Both the position numbers and the translations under genes were made by a program. This document shows, in pieces, positions 43,289 to 52,326 of a DNA stretch of 64,000 bases (the stretch's first letter is position 1; every line of letters starts with the position of its first letter). The stretch spans positions 620,001 through 684,000 of the forward strand of contig NC_021288.1 of NCBI RefSeq assembly GCF_000402035.1, read 5' to 3'. The notes beneath the pieces were generated by a model. It did not search any database and had not been told where the DNA came from. It saw nothing but the letters and a program-made list of their open reading frames with translations. Source of the stretch: Caballeronia insecticola. GTDB lineage: Bacteria; Pseudomonadota; Gammaproteobacteria; Burkholderiales; Burkholderiaceae.

Positions 43289-44353
43289 ATGTCCAGCACA
43301 TATCGTATTGCCGTGATTCCCGGCGACGGCATCGGCCGTGAAGTGATGCCCGAAGCCTTGCGCGCACTCGATGCCGTCAGCAAGCGCTTCGGCATCGCGC
43401 TCGAATACACGCACATCGAATGGGCGAGTTGCGACTACTACGCAAAGCACGGCCAGATGATGCCCGACGACTGGAAAGCGCAACTACAGAACGCCGACGC
43501 GATCCTGTTCGGCGCGGTCGGCTGGCCGCAGACGGTGCCCGACCATATTTCGCTGTGGGGTTCGCTGCTCAAGTTCCGCCGCGAGTTCGATCAATACATC
43601 AACCTGCGGCCCGCGCGTCTCTTCGACGGCGTGCCTTCGCCTCTGGCCAATCGTCGCGCGGGCGACATCGACTTCATGATCGTGCGCGAGAACACTGAAG
43701 GCGAGTACTCGTCGGTCGGCGGCGTGATGTTCGAAGGCACCGAGCGCGAGTTCGTGTCGCAGACGTCGATCTTCACGCGTCACGGCGCGGAACGCGTGCT
43801 GAAGTTCGCGTTCGATCTGGCGCAGCGCCGCAAGAAGACGCTCACCGTCGCGACGAAGAGCAACGGCATCTCGATCAGCATGCCGTGGTGGGACGCACGT
43901 GCCGCGGAAATTGCGCAGCAGTATCCGGATATCAAATGGGATAAGCAGCACATCGACATTCTGTGCGCGCGTTTCGTGCTCAATCCGGATCGCTTCGATG
44001 TGGTCGTCGCGACCAATCTGTTCGGCGACATTCTGTCGGACCTCGGCCCCGCATGCACGGGCACGATCGGCATCGCGCCGTCGGCGAACATGAATCCGGA
44101 GCGCAACTTCCCGTCGCTGTTCGAGCCGGTGCATGGCTCGGCGCCGGATATCGCAGGCAAAGGCATCGCCAATCCGATCGCGATGATCTGGTCCGCCGCG
44201 ATGATGCTCGACTTTCTCGGCGAACGCGCCGCGCACGATGCGATGCTCGCCGCCATCGAAAGCGTGCTGAAGGAAGGCCCGCATACCGGCGATCTGGGCG
44301 GCCGCGCGAACACCGCCGAAGTGGGCGAAGCGATCGCACATTTGATCGCGTAA
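43289..44353 (+). CDS. Tartrate / D-malate dehydrogenase (isopropylmalate dehydrogenase family)
   Basis: 354 residues, complete. Motifs: 'IAVIPGDGIGREVMPEALRA', 'IVRENTEGEYSSVGGVMFEG', 'KSNGISISMPWWDA', and 'GIAPSANMNPERNFPSLFEP' with 'PIAMIWSAAMMLDFLGE'. This matches TtuC/DmlA: NAD-dependent oxidation of tartrate or D-malate, in the cytosol, with Mg or Mn. First gene of a four-gene run (dehydrogenase, GabD-like, deacylase, cupin). It would feed a C4 hydroxyacid into central metabolism. Confidence 0.9.
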   Translation: MSSTYRIAVIPGDGIGREVMPEALRALDAVSKRFGIALEYTHIEWASCDYYAKHGQMMPDDWKAQLQNADAILFGAVGWPQTVPDHISLWGSLLKFRREFDQYINLRPARLFDGVPSPLANRRAGDIDFMIVRENTEGEYSSVGGVMFEGTEREFVSQTSIFTRHGAERVLKFAFDLAQRRKKTLTVATKSNGISISMPWWDARAAEIAQQYPDIKWDKQHIDILCARFVLNPDRFDVVVATNLFGDILSDLGPACTGTIGIAPSANMNPERNFPSLFEPVHGSAPDIAGKGIANPIAMIWSAAMMLDFLGERAAHDAMLAAIESVLKEGPHTGDLGGRANTAEVGEAIAHLIA

Positions 44354-44366
44354 CAGGGAGACCATC

Positions 44367-45839
44367 GTGACGACACGCCATGAACTGCGCGATCTGATGC
44401 GCGCCGACAATTTCATCGACGGACAGTGGGTGGCCGCTGCGAGCGGCAAGCGCTTCGCCGTGTCCGACCCGGCGACGGGCGAAGTGATCGCGCAAGTCGC
44501 CGACAGCGGCCCCGCCGATGCGCGCGCCGCCACCGACGCCGCCGCGCGCGCCTTTCCCGCCTGGCGCGATACCTTGCCGAAGGATCGCGCCGCCGTGCTG
44601 CATCGCTGGCATGCGCTGATCGTCGAGCATGCGGACGCGCTCGGGCGTCTCATCTCGCTCGAACAGGGCAAGCCTTTCGCCGAAGGACGCGGCGAGGTGA
44701 TGTACGGCGCGTCCTACGTCGCGTGGTTCGCGGACGAAGCGACGCGCATTTACGGCGACATCATTCCGCAGCAGCAGCGCGGCAAACGCATGAGCGCGGT
44801 GAAGGAACCGGTGGGCATCGTCGCTGCAATCACGCCGTGGAATTTTCCGCTCGCGATGATCGCGCGCAAGATCGCGCCCGCGCTCGCGGCGGGCTGCACG
44901 GTGGTCGGCAAGCCGGCCGAAGATACACCGCTCACCGCGCTTGCGCTCGCGCTGCTCGCGCATGATGCGGGCGTACCGGCGGGCGTGCTGAATCTCGTCA
45001 GCGCATCGCGCGACCATGCGGTCGACACGGTCAAGGACTGGCTCGACGACGACCGCGTGCGCAAGATCACCTTCACCGGTTCGACACCGGTCGGCAAGTA
45101 TCTCGCGCGCGAAGCGGCGGGGACGCTCAAGAAGCTGTCGCTCGAACTCGGCGGCAACGCGCCTTTCATCGTGTTCGACGATGCCGATCTCGACGCCGCC
45201 GTCGCGGGGCTCATGGCATCGAAGTTTCGCAACGGCGGGCAGACGTGCGTGTGCCCGAATCGCGTGTATGTGCAGGCGCCGGTCTACGACAGGTTCGCCG
45301 AGCTGCTGACCCGGCGCGTCGCCGCATTGAAGGTCGCGCCCGCGACGGATCCCGACGCGCAGATCGGCCCGATGATCAATGCGCGCGCCGTCGAGAAGAT
45401 CGAGCGCCATGTGAACGACGCAGTGCAACGCGGCGCGCGCGTGCTCACGGGCGGCAAGCGCGTCGCGGAACGCGGACCGAACTATTACGCGCCGACCGTG
45501 CTCGCCGACGCCACGCCCGACATGCAACTGAGCTGCGAGGAAACCTTCGGGCCGGTGGTGCCGCTGTTCCGCTTCGACGACGAACAGCAGGCGATCCGCG
45601 CCGCCAACGACACGCCCTTCGGCCTCGCGGCCTATTTCTACAGCCAGGACGTGCGCCGTATCGACCGCGTGTCGCGTCTGCTCGAAGCCGGTCTCGTCGG
45701 CATCAACGAAGGCGCGATCGCCAGCGAAGCGGCGCCGTTCGGCGGCGTCAAAGAGTCCGGCTATGGACGCGAAGGCTCGAAGTACGGCCTCGACGATTAC
45801 CTGTCGATCAAGTATCTCTGTCAGGGCAATCTCGAATGA
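44367..45839 (+). CDS. gabD: NAD(P)-dependent aldehyde dehydrogenase, succinate-semialdehyde type
   Basis: GTG 44367 with GGGAG upstream; 490 residues. Catalytic Glu in 'KLSLELGGNAPFIVFDD' and catalytic Cys in 'NGGQTCVCPNRVYVQ' with the extra Cys pair typical of GabD. 'VAAITPWNFPLAMIARKIAP' is the standard N-terminal part. It oxidises succinate semialdehyde (or glutarate semialdehyde) to the acid. With the aminotransferase and PuuB/PuuC-like genes here it completes an omega-amino acid degradation route. Its stop overlaps the next gene's ATG. Confidence 0.9.
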   Translation: MTTRHELRDLMRADNFIDGQWVAAASGKRFAVSDPATGEVIAQVADSGPADARAATDAAARAFPAWRDTLPKDRAAVLHRWHALIVEHADALGRLISLEQGKPFAEGRGEVMYGASYVAWFADEATRIYGDIIPQQQRGKRMSAVKEPVGIVAAITPWNFPLAMIARKIAPALAAGCTVVGKPAEDTPLTALALALLAHDAGVPAGVLNLVSASRDHAVDTVKDWLDDDRVRKITFTGSTPVGKYLAREAAGTLKKLSLELGGNAPFIVFDDADLDAAVAGLMASKFRNGGQTCVCPNRVYVQAPVYDRFAELLTRRVAALKVAPATDPDAQIGPMINARAVEKIERHVNDAVQRGARVLTGGKRVAERGPNYYAPTVLADATPDMQLSCEETFGPVVPLFRFDDEQQAIRAANDTPFGLAAYFYSQDVRRIDRVSRLLEAGLVGINEGAIASEAAPFGGVKESGYGREGSKYGLDDYLSIKYLCQGNLE

Positions 45840-46804
45840 ACGCTTATCCGATCGAAATCACCTTCCCCGACATCGCCGCGCACGCGGCCGGCAATACGGG
45901 CATTCCGTTCGTGCATACGTTCGAGTCGGGCATCGACGGTCCGCACGTGATGATCAACGCGCTCACGCACGGCAACGAAGTGTGCGGCGCGATCGTCGTC
46001 GATGCGTTGTTGCGCGCGAATCTGCGGCCACGGCGCGGCAAGCTCACACTCGCGTTCGCCAACGTCGATGCTTATGCGCGCTTCGATGCGAACGCGCCCG
46101 ACACATCGCGCTTCGTCGATCAGGATTTCAACCGCGTATGGGCGACGAAAACGCTCGACGACACCACGCGCGATTCGAGCGAACTGCGACGCGCCCGCGC
46201 GATGCGGCCGGTGATCGATACCGTCGATCTGTTGCTCGATCTGCACTCGATGCACGAGAAGAGCAAGCCTCTGATCGTCGCGGGACCGCTCGACAAAGGC
46301 ATCGCGCTGTCGGCGCGACTCGGCACGCCTGCGACCGTCATCTGCGACGAAGGTCATCCCGAAGGCCGGCGCATGCGCGACTACGAAGGCTTCGGCGACC
46401 CGGCGAGCGCGAAGAACGCGTTGCTGATCGAATGCGGGCAGCACTGGGAGGCAAGCGCGATCACGGTTGCACGCGATGTGACGGCGCGCTTTCTCAGGCT
46501 CTCGGGCGTGATCGACGCGAAAGACCTGCCCGCCGACTGGATTCGCGAAACGCCGCCTGAGATGCTCGTCGTGCGCGTGACGCAGCCGGTTGTCGCGAAG
46601 AGCATGGACTTCCGCTTCGCCGGCGACTACACCGGCCTCGAAGTGTTTGCGCAAGCGGGCAGCGTGATCGGCTGGTCGGACGGCGCGCCCGTCGAGACAC
46701 CGTACGACGATTGCATGCTCGTGATGCCATCGCTGCGTCAGTTGCGCCCGGGCGTGACGGTCGTGCGGCTCGGCAAGATCGAACGACGCATTCCCTCTCT
46801 CTAA
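45836..46804 (+). CDS. M14-type succinylglutamate desuccinylase/aspartoacylase-like deacylase
   Basis: ATG 45836 overlaps the gabD stop (ATGA); an open frame upstream to 45245 is a shadow. 322 residues. Zinc ligands are visible: 'THGNEVCG' (His45, Glu48) and His137 in 'LLLDLHSMHE'; the 'DFNR' substrate Arg is near 100 and the catalytic Glu lies in 'LLIECGQHW'. Such enzymes cut N-acyl amino acids (succinyl, acetyl) into acid and amino acid. In this locus it could open an N-acylated intermediate made by the GNAT enzymes. Confidence 0.88.
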   Translation: MNAYPIEITFPDIAAHAAGNTGIPFVHTFESGIDGPHVMINALTHGNEVCGAIVVDALLRANLRPRRGKLTLAFANVDAYARFDANAPDTSRFVDQDFNRVWATKTLDDTTRDSSELRRARAMRPVIDTVDLLLDLHSMHEKSKPLIVAGPLDKGIALSARLGTPATVICDEGHPEGRRMRDYEGFGDPASAKNALLIECGQHWEASAITVARDVTARFLRLSGVIDAKDLPADWIRETPPEMLVVRVTQPVVAKSMDFRFAGDYTGLEVFAQAGSVIGWSDGAPVETPYDDCMLVMPSLRQLRPGVTVVRLGKIERRIPSL

Positions 46805-46814
46805 AGGCGAAGAC

Positions 46815-47159
46815 ATGAAGGTTCAGCAGATCAGGCAAAGCATCGGGATTCAGGGTCTCGACGATTGGGGCACGGCGGGTCTTCCCGGCACGCAGGAGAT
46901 CAGGATTTCCGGCGTGCAGAAGGTGATCCCCGGCAGCGAGGCGATCGATACGGGCGTGTTCGAATGCACGCCGGGCACGTATCGGCGTTCGGTGAAACAG
47001 GCGGAAGTCATGCATTTTCTGGCGGGCCGCGGCCGCTTCACGCCCGATGGCGAAGACACTGTCCACTTCACCGGCGGCGACACGCTGTTCTTCGCGGCGA
47101 ACACGGAAGGCACCTGGGAAGTCGATGAAACCATGCGCAAGGTCTACGTCATTTTCTGA
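46815..47159 (+). CDS. Cupin-domain protein
   Basis: 114 residues, ten bases after the deacylase stop, so in one operon. Cupin strands: 'ECTPGTYRRSVKQAEVMHFL', 'GRGRFTPDGEDTVHFTGGDT' and 'LFFAANTEGTWEVDETMRKV'. It resembles the small cupins (DUF861-like) that often accompany amine or ureide catabolic genes. The reaction is unknown. Confidence 0.82.
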   Translation: MKVQQIRQSIGIQGLDDWGTAGLPGTQEIRISGVQKVIPGSEAIDTGVFECTPGTYRRSVKQAEVMHFLAGRGRFTPDGEDTVHFTGGDTLFFAANTEGTWEVDETMRKVYVIF

Positions 47160-47190
47160 GCGCGCGGCGCGGCGCGACCCCGGGAAACAT

Positions 47191-47217
47191 CACGTTCCTG
47201 TAGCAAGGCGGAACGTG
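47191..47217. terminator. Hairpin between convergent operons
   Basis: Perfect 8-bp stem CACGTTCC/GGAACGTG with an 11-base loop, between the cupin stop (47159) and the AraC stop (47228). There is no T tract; position suggests a bidirectional terminator. Confidence 0.45.
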
Positions 47218-47227
47218 TCAGGAAGCG

Positions 47228-47644
47228 TCAGGCGACATGCGCATCGTCGAAAGCAAATAACCGCGGCCCGGTCTGCACGAAACGCTTGCGCAAACCGGCA
47301 TCGCGCTCGGCCGAACGCGCCTTGTCGCGCGCGCGCTCGACGAACGCACTCGGCGTCATGCCGCAAAAGCGCTTGAAATGACGCGCCAGATGACTCTGAT
47401 CGAAGAAGCCCACTTCGCTCGCGACGACCGATCCCGGCACGCCCGCAAGCAATAAGGTCTGCGCACGCCGCACGCGCAATTCGCAGATGTATCTGTAGGG
47501 CGAAAGCCCGACTTGCTGACGAAACACCGTGGCGAAGCGCGACACGCTCAACGCCGAGAGTGTCGCGAGCTGCGCGAGACTCACGGTCTTGTCGAAATTC
47601 GCTTCGATATAAGCGAGCGCGTCGATGAGATTGGTCTGGTTCAT
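47228..47644 (-). CDS. AraC-family regulator, DNA-binding domain only (138 aa)
   Basis: 138 residues, two helix-turn-helix units: 'VSLAQLATLSALSVSRFATV' and 'VVASEVGFFDQSHLARHFKR' with 'CGMTPSAF' after it. The usual ligand-sensing half (about 160 residues) is absent, as in SoxS/MarA-like regulators. It begins two bases after the stop of the oxidase beta-subunit gene, as the last gene of the 47-58 kb operon. It may activate the operon. No frameshift remnant of a longer AraC gene was seen. Confidence 0.88.
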   Translation of the reverse strand: MNQTNLIDALAYIEANFDKTVSLAQLATLSALSVSRFATVFRQQVGLSPYRYICELRVRRAQTLLLAGVPGSVVASEVGFFDQSHLARHFKRFCGMTPSAFVERARDKARSAERDAGLRKRFVQTGPRLFAFDDAHVA

Positions 47645-47646
47645 GG

Positions 47647-48810
47647 CTACGACTCGGAAGTGACCGACGCCGCGCGCGTCGACTGCGCGTGCTGAAATCG
47701 TCTGATGGAAAACGAGCCGAGGTCGATCGGCGTGCTGCCCGTATCCAGCAGTTCAGCGAGCGTTTCCCCGACGCCCGGGCCGATCTGAAAGCCCGAGCCG
47801 GAAAAGCCGAACGCGTAAAACAGGCCGTCGGCTTTCGAACTCGGGCCGATCACCGGCTCCGAATCCGGCAGATAGCTTTCCACGCCGCTCCATACTCGAA
47901 TCACATGCAGCGGCTTCATGGCCGGCACCATGCGGCGAAACTGCTCCATTTGCGCGACGGTGTTCGCGGGCAGCACGGACGCGCGCCGCGCCGAGGCATC
48001 CGCGGGACCGGGCGTGCCGCCGCCGAGCACGATATTGCCGCGCGGAATCTGCCGGAAATACACGCTCTCTGCCTTGGTCGAGGTGTACACGCCCATCGAA
48101 TCGCGGAAGACATAGGGCACCGGTTCGGTCACGGCCATTTGCGGTCCGCGCGCGGCAAGCGGAACGGGTTCGCCGAATTGTGTCGACAACGTATTGGCCC
48201 AGGCGCCCGCGCAGATCAGCACTTGCTCCGCGCGATAGACATCGCCCGCCGCGCTTTCCACGCGAAAGCCGCCCGCCTCCTTTTCGACGCGCACCACCTC
48301 CGTGTTCTCGACGATGCGCGCGCCAAGCCGTGCCGCCGCGCGGCCGAATGCGGGCGCGGCGAGGCGCGGATTCGCATGTCCGTCGAGCGGCGAGATCGAT
48401 GCAGCGAGCACATCGCGGCCGAGGAACGGAAAGCGCCGGAACAGGGCCTCGCCCTCGAGCACTTCGAGATCGAGTCCGTAGGCGCGCGCATCGGAGGCAT
48501 AACGATGAAAGTACTCGGCATCATGCGCGTGATAGCACACGCGCGTGTGACCCGAAGGCAAGAACTCGATGTCCTCGCCCAGCAGTTCACGCGAACGCCG
48601 CCATGTTTCCAGTGCGCGATTGGACATCGCGAGTTGTTCGAGCGCCCGCCCCTGACGACGCACGCCGCCGAAGTTCACGCCGCTCGCCTGCTGTCCCGTC
48701 AGATTGCGTTCGAGCAGAATCACCGAACGCCCGCGTCGCTGCAAAAAGAAGGCGGTCGTCGTGCCGACGATGCCGCCGCCGATCACGATCACATCGGCAC
48801 GCTCGTTCAT
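47647..48810 (-). CDS. FAD-dependent oxidoreductase, HcnC/opine-oxidase-B/hydroxyproline-dehydrogenase beta-like
   Basis: ATG 48810 (MNERADVIVIGG) overlaps the alpha-subunit stop; about 387 residues. The FAD motif is 'VIVIGGGIVGTTTAFFLQRR', and 'GVNFGGVRRQGRALEQLAMS' and 'GLFYAFGFSGSGFQIGPGVG' are found in the DadA/HcnC group. In known complexes this subunit carries the substrate-oxidising FAD and works with a two-FAD/Fe-S alpha subunit and a small Fe-S subunit. All three are encoded here in order gamma, alpha, beta. It is probably membrane-linked, passing electrons to quinone. Confidence 0.88.
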   Translation of the reverse strand: MNERADVIVIGGGIVGTTTAFFLQRRGRSVILLERNLTGQQASGVNFGGVRRQGRALEQLAMSNRALETWRRSRELLGEDIEFLPSGHTRVCYHAHDAEYFHRYASDARAYGLDLEVLEGEALFRRFPFLGRDVLAASISPLDGHANPRLAAPAFGRAAARLGARIVENTEVVRVEKEAGGFRVESAAGDVYRAEQVLICAGAWANTLSTQFGEPVPLAARGPQMAVTEPVPYVFRDSMGVYTSTKAESVYFRQIPRGNIVLGGGTPGPADASARRASVLPANTVAQMEQFRRMVPAMKPLHVIRVWSGVESYLPDSEPVIGPSSKADGLFYAFGFSGSGFQIGPGVGETLAELLDTGSTPIDLGSFSIRRFQHAQSTRAASVTSES

Positions 48811-50195
48811 TCGCTCGTCTCCATGTCCTCGTGCGGTGCGAGCGCCATCGGCAACGGTTTGACGGGCGCCTGTCCGCGCAGACGTCCGACCGCTTCGAGC
48901 GGCACGCGCGCTTCCGCCGCGATGACTTCGGCGCCCGCATGCGCGCAGAAGCGCCCTTGGCACCGTCCCATGCCGACGCGTGAAAATGCCTTCGCGCGAT
49001 TCGCTTCCTGCGCGCCCATCTCGTTGACGACGCGTCTCAGTTCGCCCGCCGTGACCGCTTCGCAACGACAGACGATGGTGTCATCCGGCAGCGCCGCGGC
49101 CAGTCGCGCGGGCCACGGAAAGGCCGTGCGCAGGCCGGCGGCAAAGCGCGTGAAGCGCGATAGTTGCATACGCAACTTGTCGGCTTCCTGCGCGTGATCG
49201 CCGATATTCATGTCGCTTAGCGCAGCCAGCGCGGCGAGCCGTCCCGCGCGTTCGGCGGCATCGGCGCCGCGCACGCGCGCACCGTCGCCTGCGAGATAGA
49301 CGCCGTGTACGCTGCTGCGTCCGTCTTCGTCGGCGAGCGGAAGCCATTGCTGCAATGCCTGATCGAAGCGGAATTCACAGCCGGCGAGATCGGCGAGTTG
49401 CGTCTCGGAGCGCAGGTGATAGCCGATAGCGACCGCATCGCATGGCACGTCCAGCGTCGCGCCATTCGCTTGTTTGACGCGCACGCCTTGCACGCCGTGT
49501 TCGGACGTGCCGAGAATCGCAAGCGGCGTGATGGCGCGATGCACCGGCACGCGCGCGCGCCTGAGCACGCCCATGAGCGCAATGCCTTTCTTCAGCGTCG
49601 ACGGCACCGCGAGCAGTTGCCGCAACGCGCGCATGCGGTCCGCGAACGTCGAGGTGTCGAGCACCGCGCTCACTGTCGCGCCCGCCTTCACGTATTGCGC
49701 GGCGACGAGATAGAGCAACGGGCCGGTGCCCATCATCACCACGCGCGAGCCGATCGCGCAGCCTTGCGACTTCAACGCGACTTGCGCGCCGCCGAGGCTA
49801 TACGTCCCCGCGTGATGCCAGCCGGGAACGGGCATCAGCCGGTCGGTCGCGCCGCTGCAAATGATGAGCGCATCGAATGTCATCCTGCGATGCCGTGTGC
49901 CGCTCATCACATGCACCGCGCCGGGCTCGATGTTCCATACGAGCGTTTCGGGCACGTAGTCGATCTTGCCGCGCAATGCGTCGAAGTCGCGATGCAGCGC
50001 GCGGGCACGATCGGCTTCGCTGCCGTACAGCGTTTCGTACGTGCGCGTGAATCCTTCCGGCTGACGCCGATAGATTTGCCCGCCGTCCCTTCTGCCTTCA
50101 TCGATGACGACCGGACGCAAGCCCGCCTCCACGAGCGCCTGCGCAGCGCGCACGCCCGCCGGACCCGCGCCGATCACGATTACGGTTGCGGCCAT
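48807..50195 (-). CDS. NAD(P)/FAD oxidoreductase with BFD-type Fe-S domain, HcnB/opine-oxidase-A-like
   Basis: ATG 50195 with a strong GGAGGAAG ribosome site; 462 residues. The first FAD motif 'TVIVIGAGPAGVRAAQALVE' and second nucleotide motif 'VVMMGTGPLLYLVAAQYVKA' give two dinucleotide-binding folds. Cys376, Cys378, Cys412 and Cys417 ('VCRCEAV' and 'GRCQGRFC') form the BFD-like [2Fe-2S] site. It overlaps both neighbours by a few bases, so subunits are co-translated. HcnB, OoxA/NoxA and D-hydroxyproline dehydrogenase alpha share this design. Confidence 0.9.
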   Translation of the reverse strand: MAATVIVIGAGPAGVRAAQALVEAGLRPVVIDEGRRDGGQIYRRQPEGFTRTYETLYGSEADRARALHRDFDALRGKIDYVPETLVWNIEPGAVHVMSGTRHRRMTFDALIICSGATDRLMPVPGWHHAGTYSLGGAQVALKSQGCAIGSRVVMMGTGPLLYLVAAQYVKAGATVSAVLDTSTFADRMRALRQLLAVPSTLKKGIALMGVLRRARVPVHRAITPLAILGTSEHGVQGVRVKQANGATLDVPCDAVAIGYHLRSETQLADLAGCEFRFDQALQQWLPLADEDGRSSVHGVYLAGDGARVRGADAAERAGRLAALAALSDMNIGDHAQEADKLRMQLSRFTRFAAGLRTAFPWPARLAAALPDDTIVCRCEAVTAGELRRVVNEMGAQEANRAKAFSRVGMGRCQGRFCAHAGAEVIAAEARVPLEAVGRLRGQAPVKPLPMALAPHEDMETSE

Positions 50196-50494
50196 ACGGC
50201 TTCCTCCACGAGCGCCAGACGCGTGACGATCGACATGCCTTGCACCGCTTGCGTGGTGCAGGCGCGCAGGCGTTCGCCGTTCGCGGTCCACACCCAGCAG
50301 TCCTGGCACGCACCCATTACGCAGAAGCCCGCGCGACGGCCATCGCCGAATTCGGAGTCGCGCAGGTCCTGTTGCGAGGTCAGCAACGCGACCATCAGCG
50401 TGTCGCCTTCGGCCGCGAGCGCGCGCTTGCCGTCGATGACGATGTCGAACGTCCTGCGGCCCTTCTCCGCGACTCTCACGAAGCGTCCGCTCAT
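50180..50494 (-). CDS. Small [2Fe-2S] ferredoxin-like subunit, HcnA-like
   Basis: ATG 50494 overlaps the ATPase stop (ATGA); 104 residues. It has the [2Fe-2S] pattern C58-x4-C63-x2-C66-x12-C79 ('GFCVMGACQDCWVW', 'RACTTQ'). It ends inside the start of the alpha-subunit gene (16-base overlap). It forms the gamma subunit of the heterotrimeric dehydrogenase and relays electrons between flavin centres. Confidence 0.9.
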   Translation of the reverse strand: MSGRFVRVAEKGRRTFDIVIDGKRALAAEGDTLMVALLTSQQDLRDSEFGDGRRAGFCVMGACQDCWVWTANGERLRACTTQAVQGMSIVTRLALVEEAVWPQP

Positions 50495-52326
50495 GCCGTC
50501 ACCGTTTCGGTCGTCTGCATGCGCGTGAGATCGGCGGCGTTGTGATGACACAGAATCTCCGCGCCCGAAGGCAGTGTCTTCTTTGCAGGCGGCGTGATAT
50601 TGCACTTGCCGTCGATGCGCGCCGGGCAGCGCGAGCGGAAGCTGCACAGTTCGTCCGCATCGCTTTCGGGGCCTAGCGCCGGCAACGCGGCCAGCGCCAT
50701 CGCGCGGCGCGAATCGAGCCAGCCGGGTTGCAGCGCGGGCACCGAATCGACGAGCAAGCCCGTGTACGGGTGATAAGGCGGATGCGAAAGCGCCTCGCGC
50801 TGGCCCGCTTCCACGCACTGGCCGGCATAGAGCACCATCACTTCGTCGCAGATGGCGCGCACCGTCGAGATATCGTGGCTGATGAACATGTACGACACGT
50901 TCAGTTCGCGGCGCAGTTCCGCCAGCAGATCGAGGATCGCCGCGCCGACGACCGTATCGAGCGCGGACGTCACTTCGTCGCAGAGAATCAGGTCGGGCTT
51001 CGCCGCGAGCGCACGCGCGAGATTCACGCGCTGCTTCTGTCCGCCCGACAAACCGCCCGGCTGACGCTTCGCGATCGATGCGGGCAGCTTCACCAGATCG
51101 AGCAGTTCCAGCATGCGCTTCTGCGCGGGCGCGCCGCGCAGGCCGTGATAGAAGTTCATCGGCCGCGCGAGAATGTCGGCGATGGTGCGGCTCGGATTCA
51201 ACGCGGTATCGGCGTTCTGGAACACGATCTGCACGCGCCGGTATTGCTCTGCCGTGCGTTCGGACAGCTTCGCGGGCAAGGGCTTGCCGTCGAGCAGCAC
51301 GTCGCCGCGCGCGCGATCGACGAGACCCGCGACCACGCGCGCGAGCGTCGTCTTGCCCGAGCCCGATTCGCCGATCACGCCGAGCGTCTTGCCGCGCGCG
51401 ATCTTCAGGCTCACATCGTCGAGCACGCGCACGGCGGGCATGCCGTTGCCGTCGACGCGGCCATAGCCCGCGCTCAGGTTGCGGATTTCGAGCAGCGGCA
51501 CGTCGCGTGCCTGCGCGGCCACGCCGAACTCCATCTCCGGGCGGCGCGTCGCCGACAGCAACTGGCGCGTGTAGTCGTCGGCGGGTTCGTCGAGCACTTG
51601 CGCGGTGGTGCCGTTCTCGCGCACGCGTCCGCCGTTCAGCACGACGATGCGGTCCGCCATCTGCGCGACCACGGCCAGATCGTGCGACACGTACACGGCC
51701 GTCGTGCCGCGCTCGCGTATCACGCGCTTGAATGCCGCGAGCACTTCGATCTGTGTGGTCACATCGAGCGCGGTGGTCGGTTCGTCGAACACGACGACCG
51801 CGGGGTCGGTGATCAGCGCCATCGCCGCCATCAGACGCTGCAACTGCCCGCCCGACACCTGATGCGGGTAACGATCGCCGATGCTCTCGGCGCCCGGCAG
51901 CGCGAGCGAGCGAAACAGGGCAATCGCCTTCTCGCGCGCGGCGGGCGCCGTCATGAGCTTGTGCAGCAACGCGGGCTCGATCACCTGATCCATGATCGTG
52001 CGCGCCGGATTGAAGCCCGCCGATGCACTCTGCGCGACATAAGCGACCGTGCGTGCGCGCAAGGCGCGGCGGCCTTTGTGATCGAGCGCGAGCACGTCGA
52101 TGTCGCCGATCTTCACCGAGCCGCCCGCAATCGCGCAGCCATTGCGCGCGTGTCCCAGCAAGGACAACGCGATGGTCGTCTTGCCCGAGCCCGACTCGCC
52201 GATCAACGCGAGCACTTCGCCCGGCTTCACGCTGAAGTCGACGCCCTTCACGATTTCGACGACCGGGTCCGGCGCGACGCCTGCAACCACGCGCAGGCCC
52301 TTCACTTCGATCATGTTCGCTGTCAT
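50491..52326 (-). CDS. Fused ABC importer ATPases (DppD-DppF/GsiA type, 611 aa)
   Basis: 611 residues containing two complete ATPase modules. Walker A 'GESGSGKT' appears in both halves; the signatures are 'QVSGGQLQRLMAAMALI' and 'GLSGGQKQRVNLARAL'; Walker B motifs are '[12 protein letters not shown]' and 'LILCDEVTSALD'. The C-terminal 'LCSFRSRCPARIDGKC' is the Cys region of this class. In the other operon (30-32 kb) the two ATPases are separate genes. It powers the DppB/DppC-like pore encoded just upstream. Confidence 0.93.
   Translation of the reverse strand: MTANMIEVKGLRVVAGVAPDPVVEIVKGVDFSVKPGEVLALIGESGSGKTTIALSLLGHARNGCAIAGGSVKIGDIDVLALDHKGRRALRARTVAYVAQSASAGFNPARTIMDQVIEPALLHKLMTAPAAREKAIALFRSLALPGAESIGDRYPHQVSGGQLQRLMAAMALITDPAVVVFDEPTTALDVTTQIEVLAAFKRVIRERGTTAVYVSHDLAVVAQMADRIVVLNGGRVRENGTTAQVLDEPADDYTRQLLSATRRPEMEFGVAAQARDVPLLEIRNLSAGYGRVDGNGMPAVRVLDDVSLKIARGKTLGVIGESGSGKTTLARVVAGLVDRARGDVLLDGKPLPAKLSERTAEQYRRVQIVFQNADTALNPSRTIADILARPMNFYHGLRGAPAQKRMLELLDLVKLPASIAKRQPGGLSGGQKQRVNLARALAAKPDLILCDEVTSALDTVVGAAILDLLAELRRELNVSYMFISHDISTVRAICDEVMVLYAGQCVEAGQREALSHPPYHPYTGLLVDSVPALQPGWLDSRRAMALAALPALGPESDADELCSFRSRCPARIDGKCNITPPAKKTLPSGAEILCHHNAADLTRMQTTETVTA

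Noticed and set aside
45245..46804. 519-codon frame for the deacylase
   Set aside because: The first 197 codons shadow the GabD-like gene; the ATG at 45836 overlaps its stop in the usual way.
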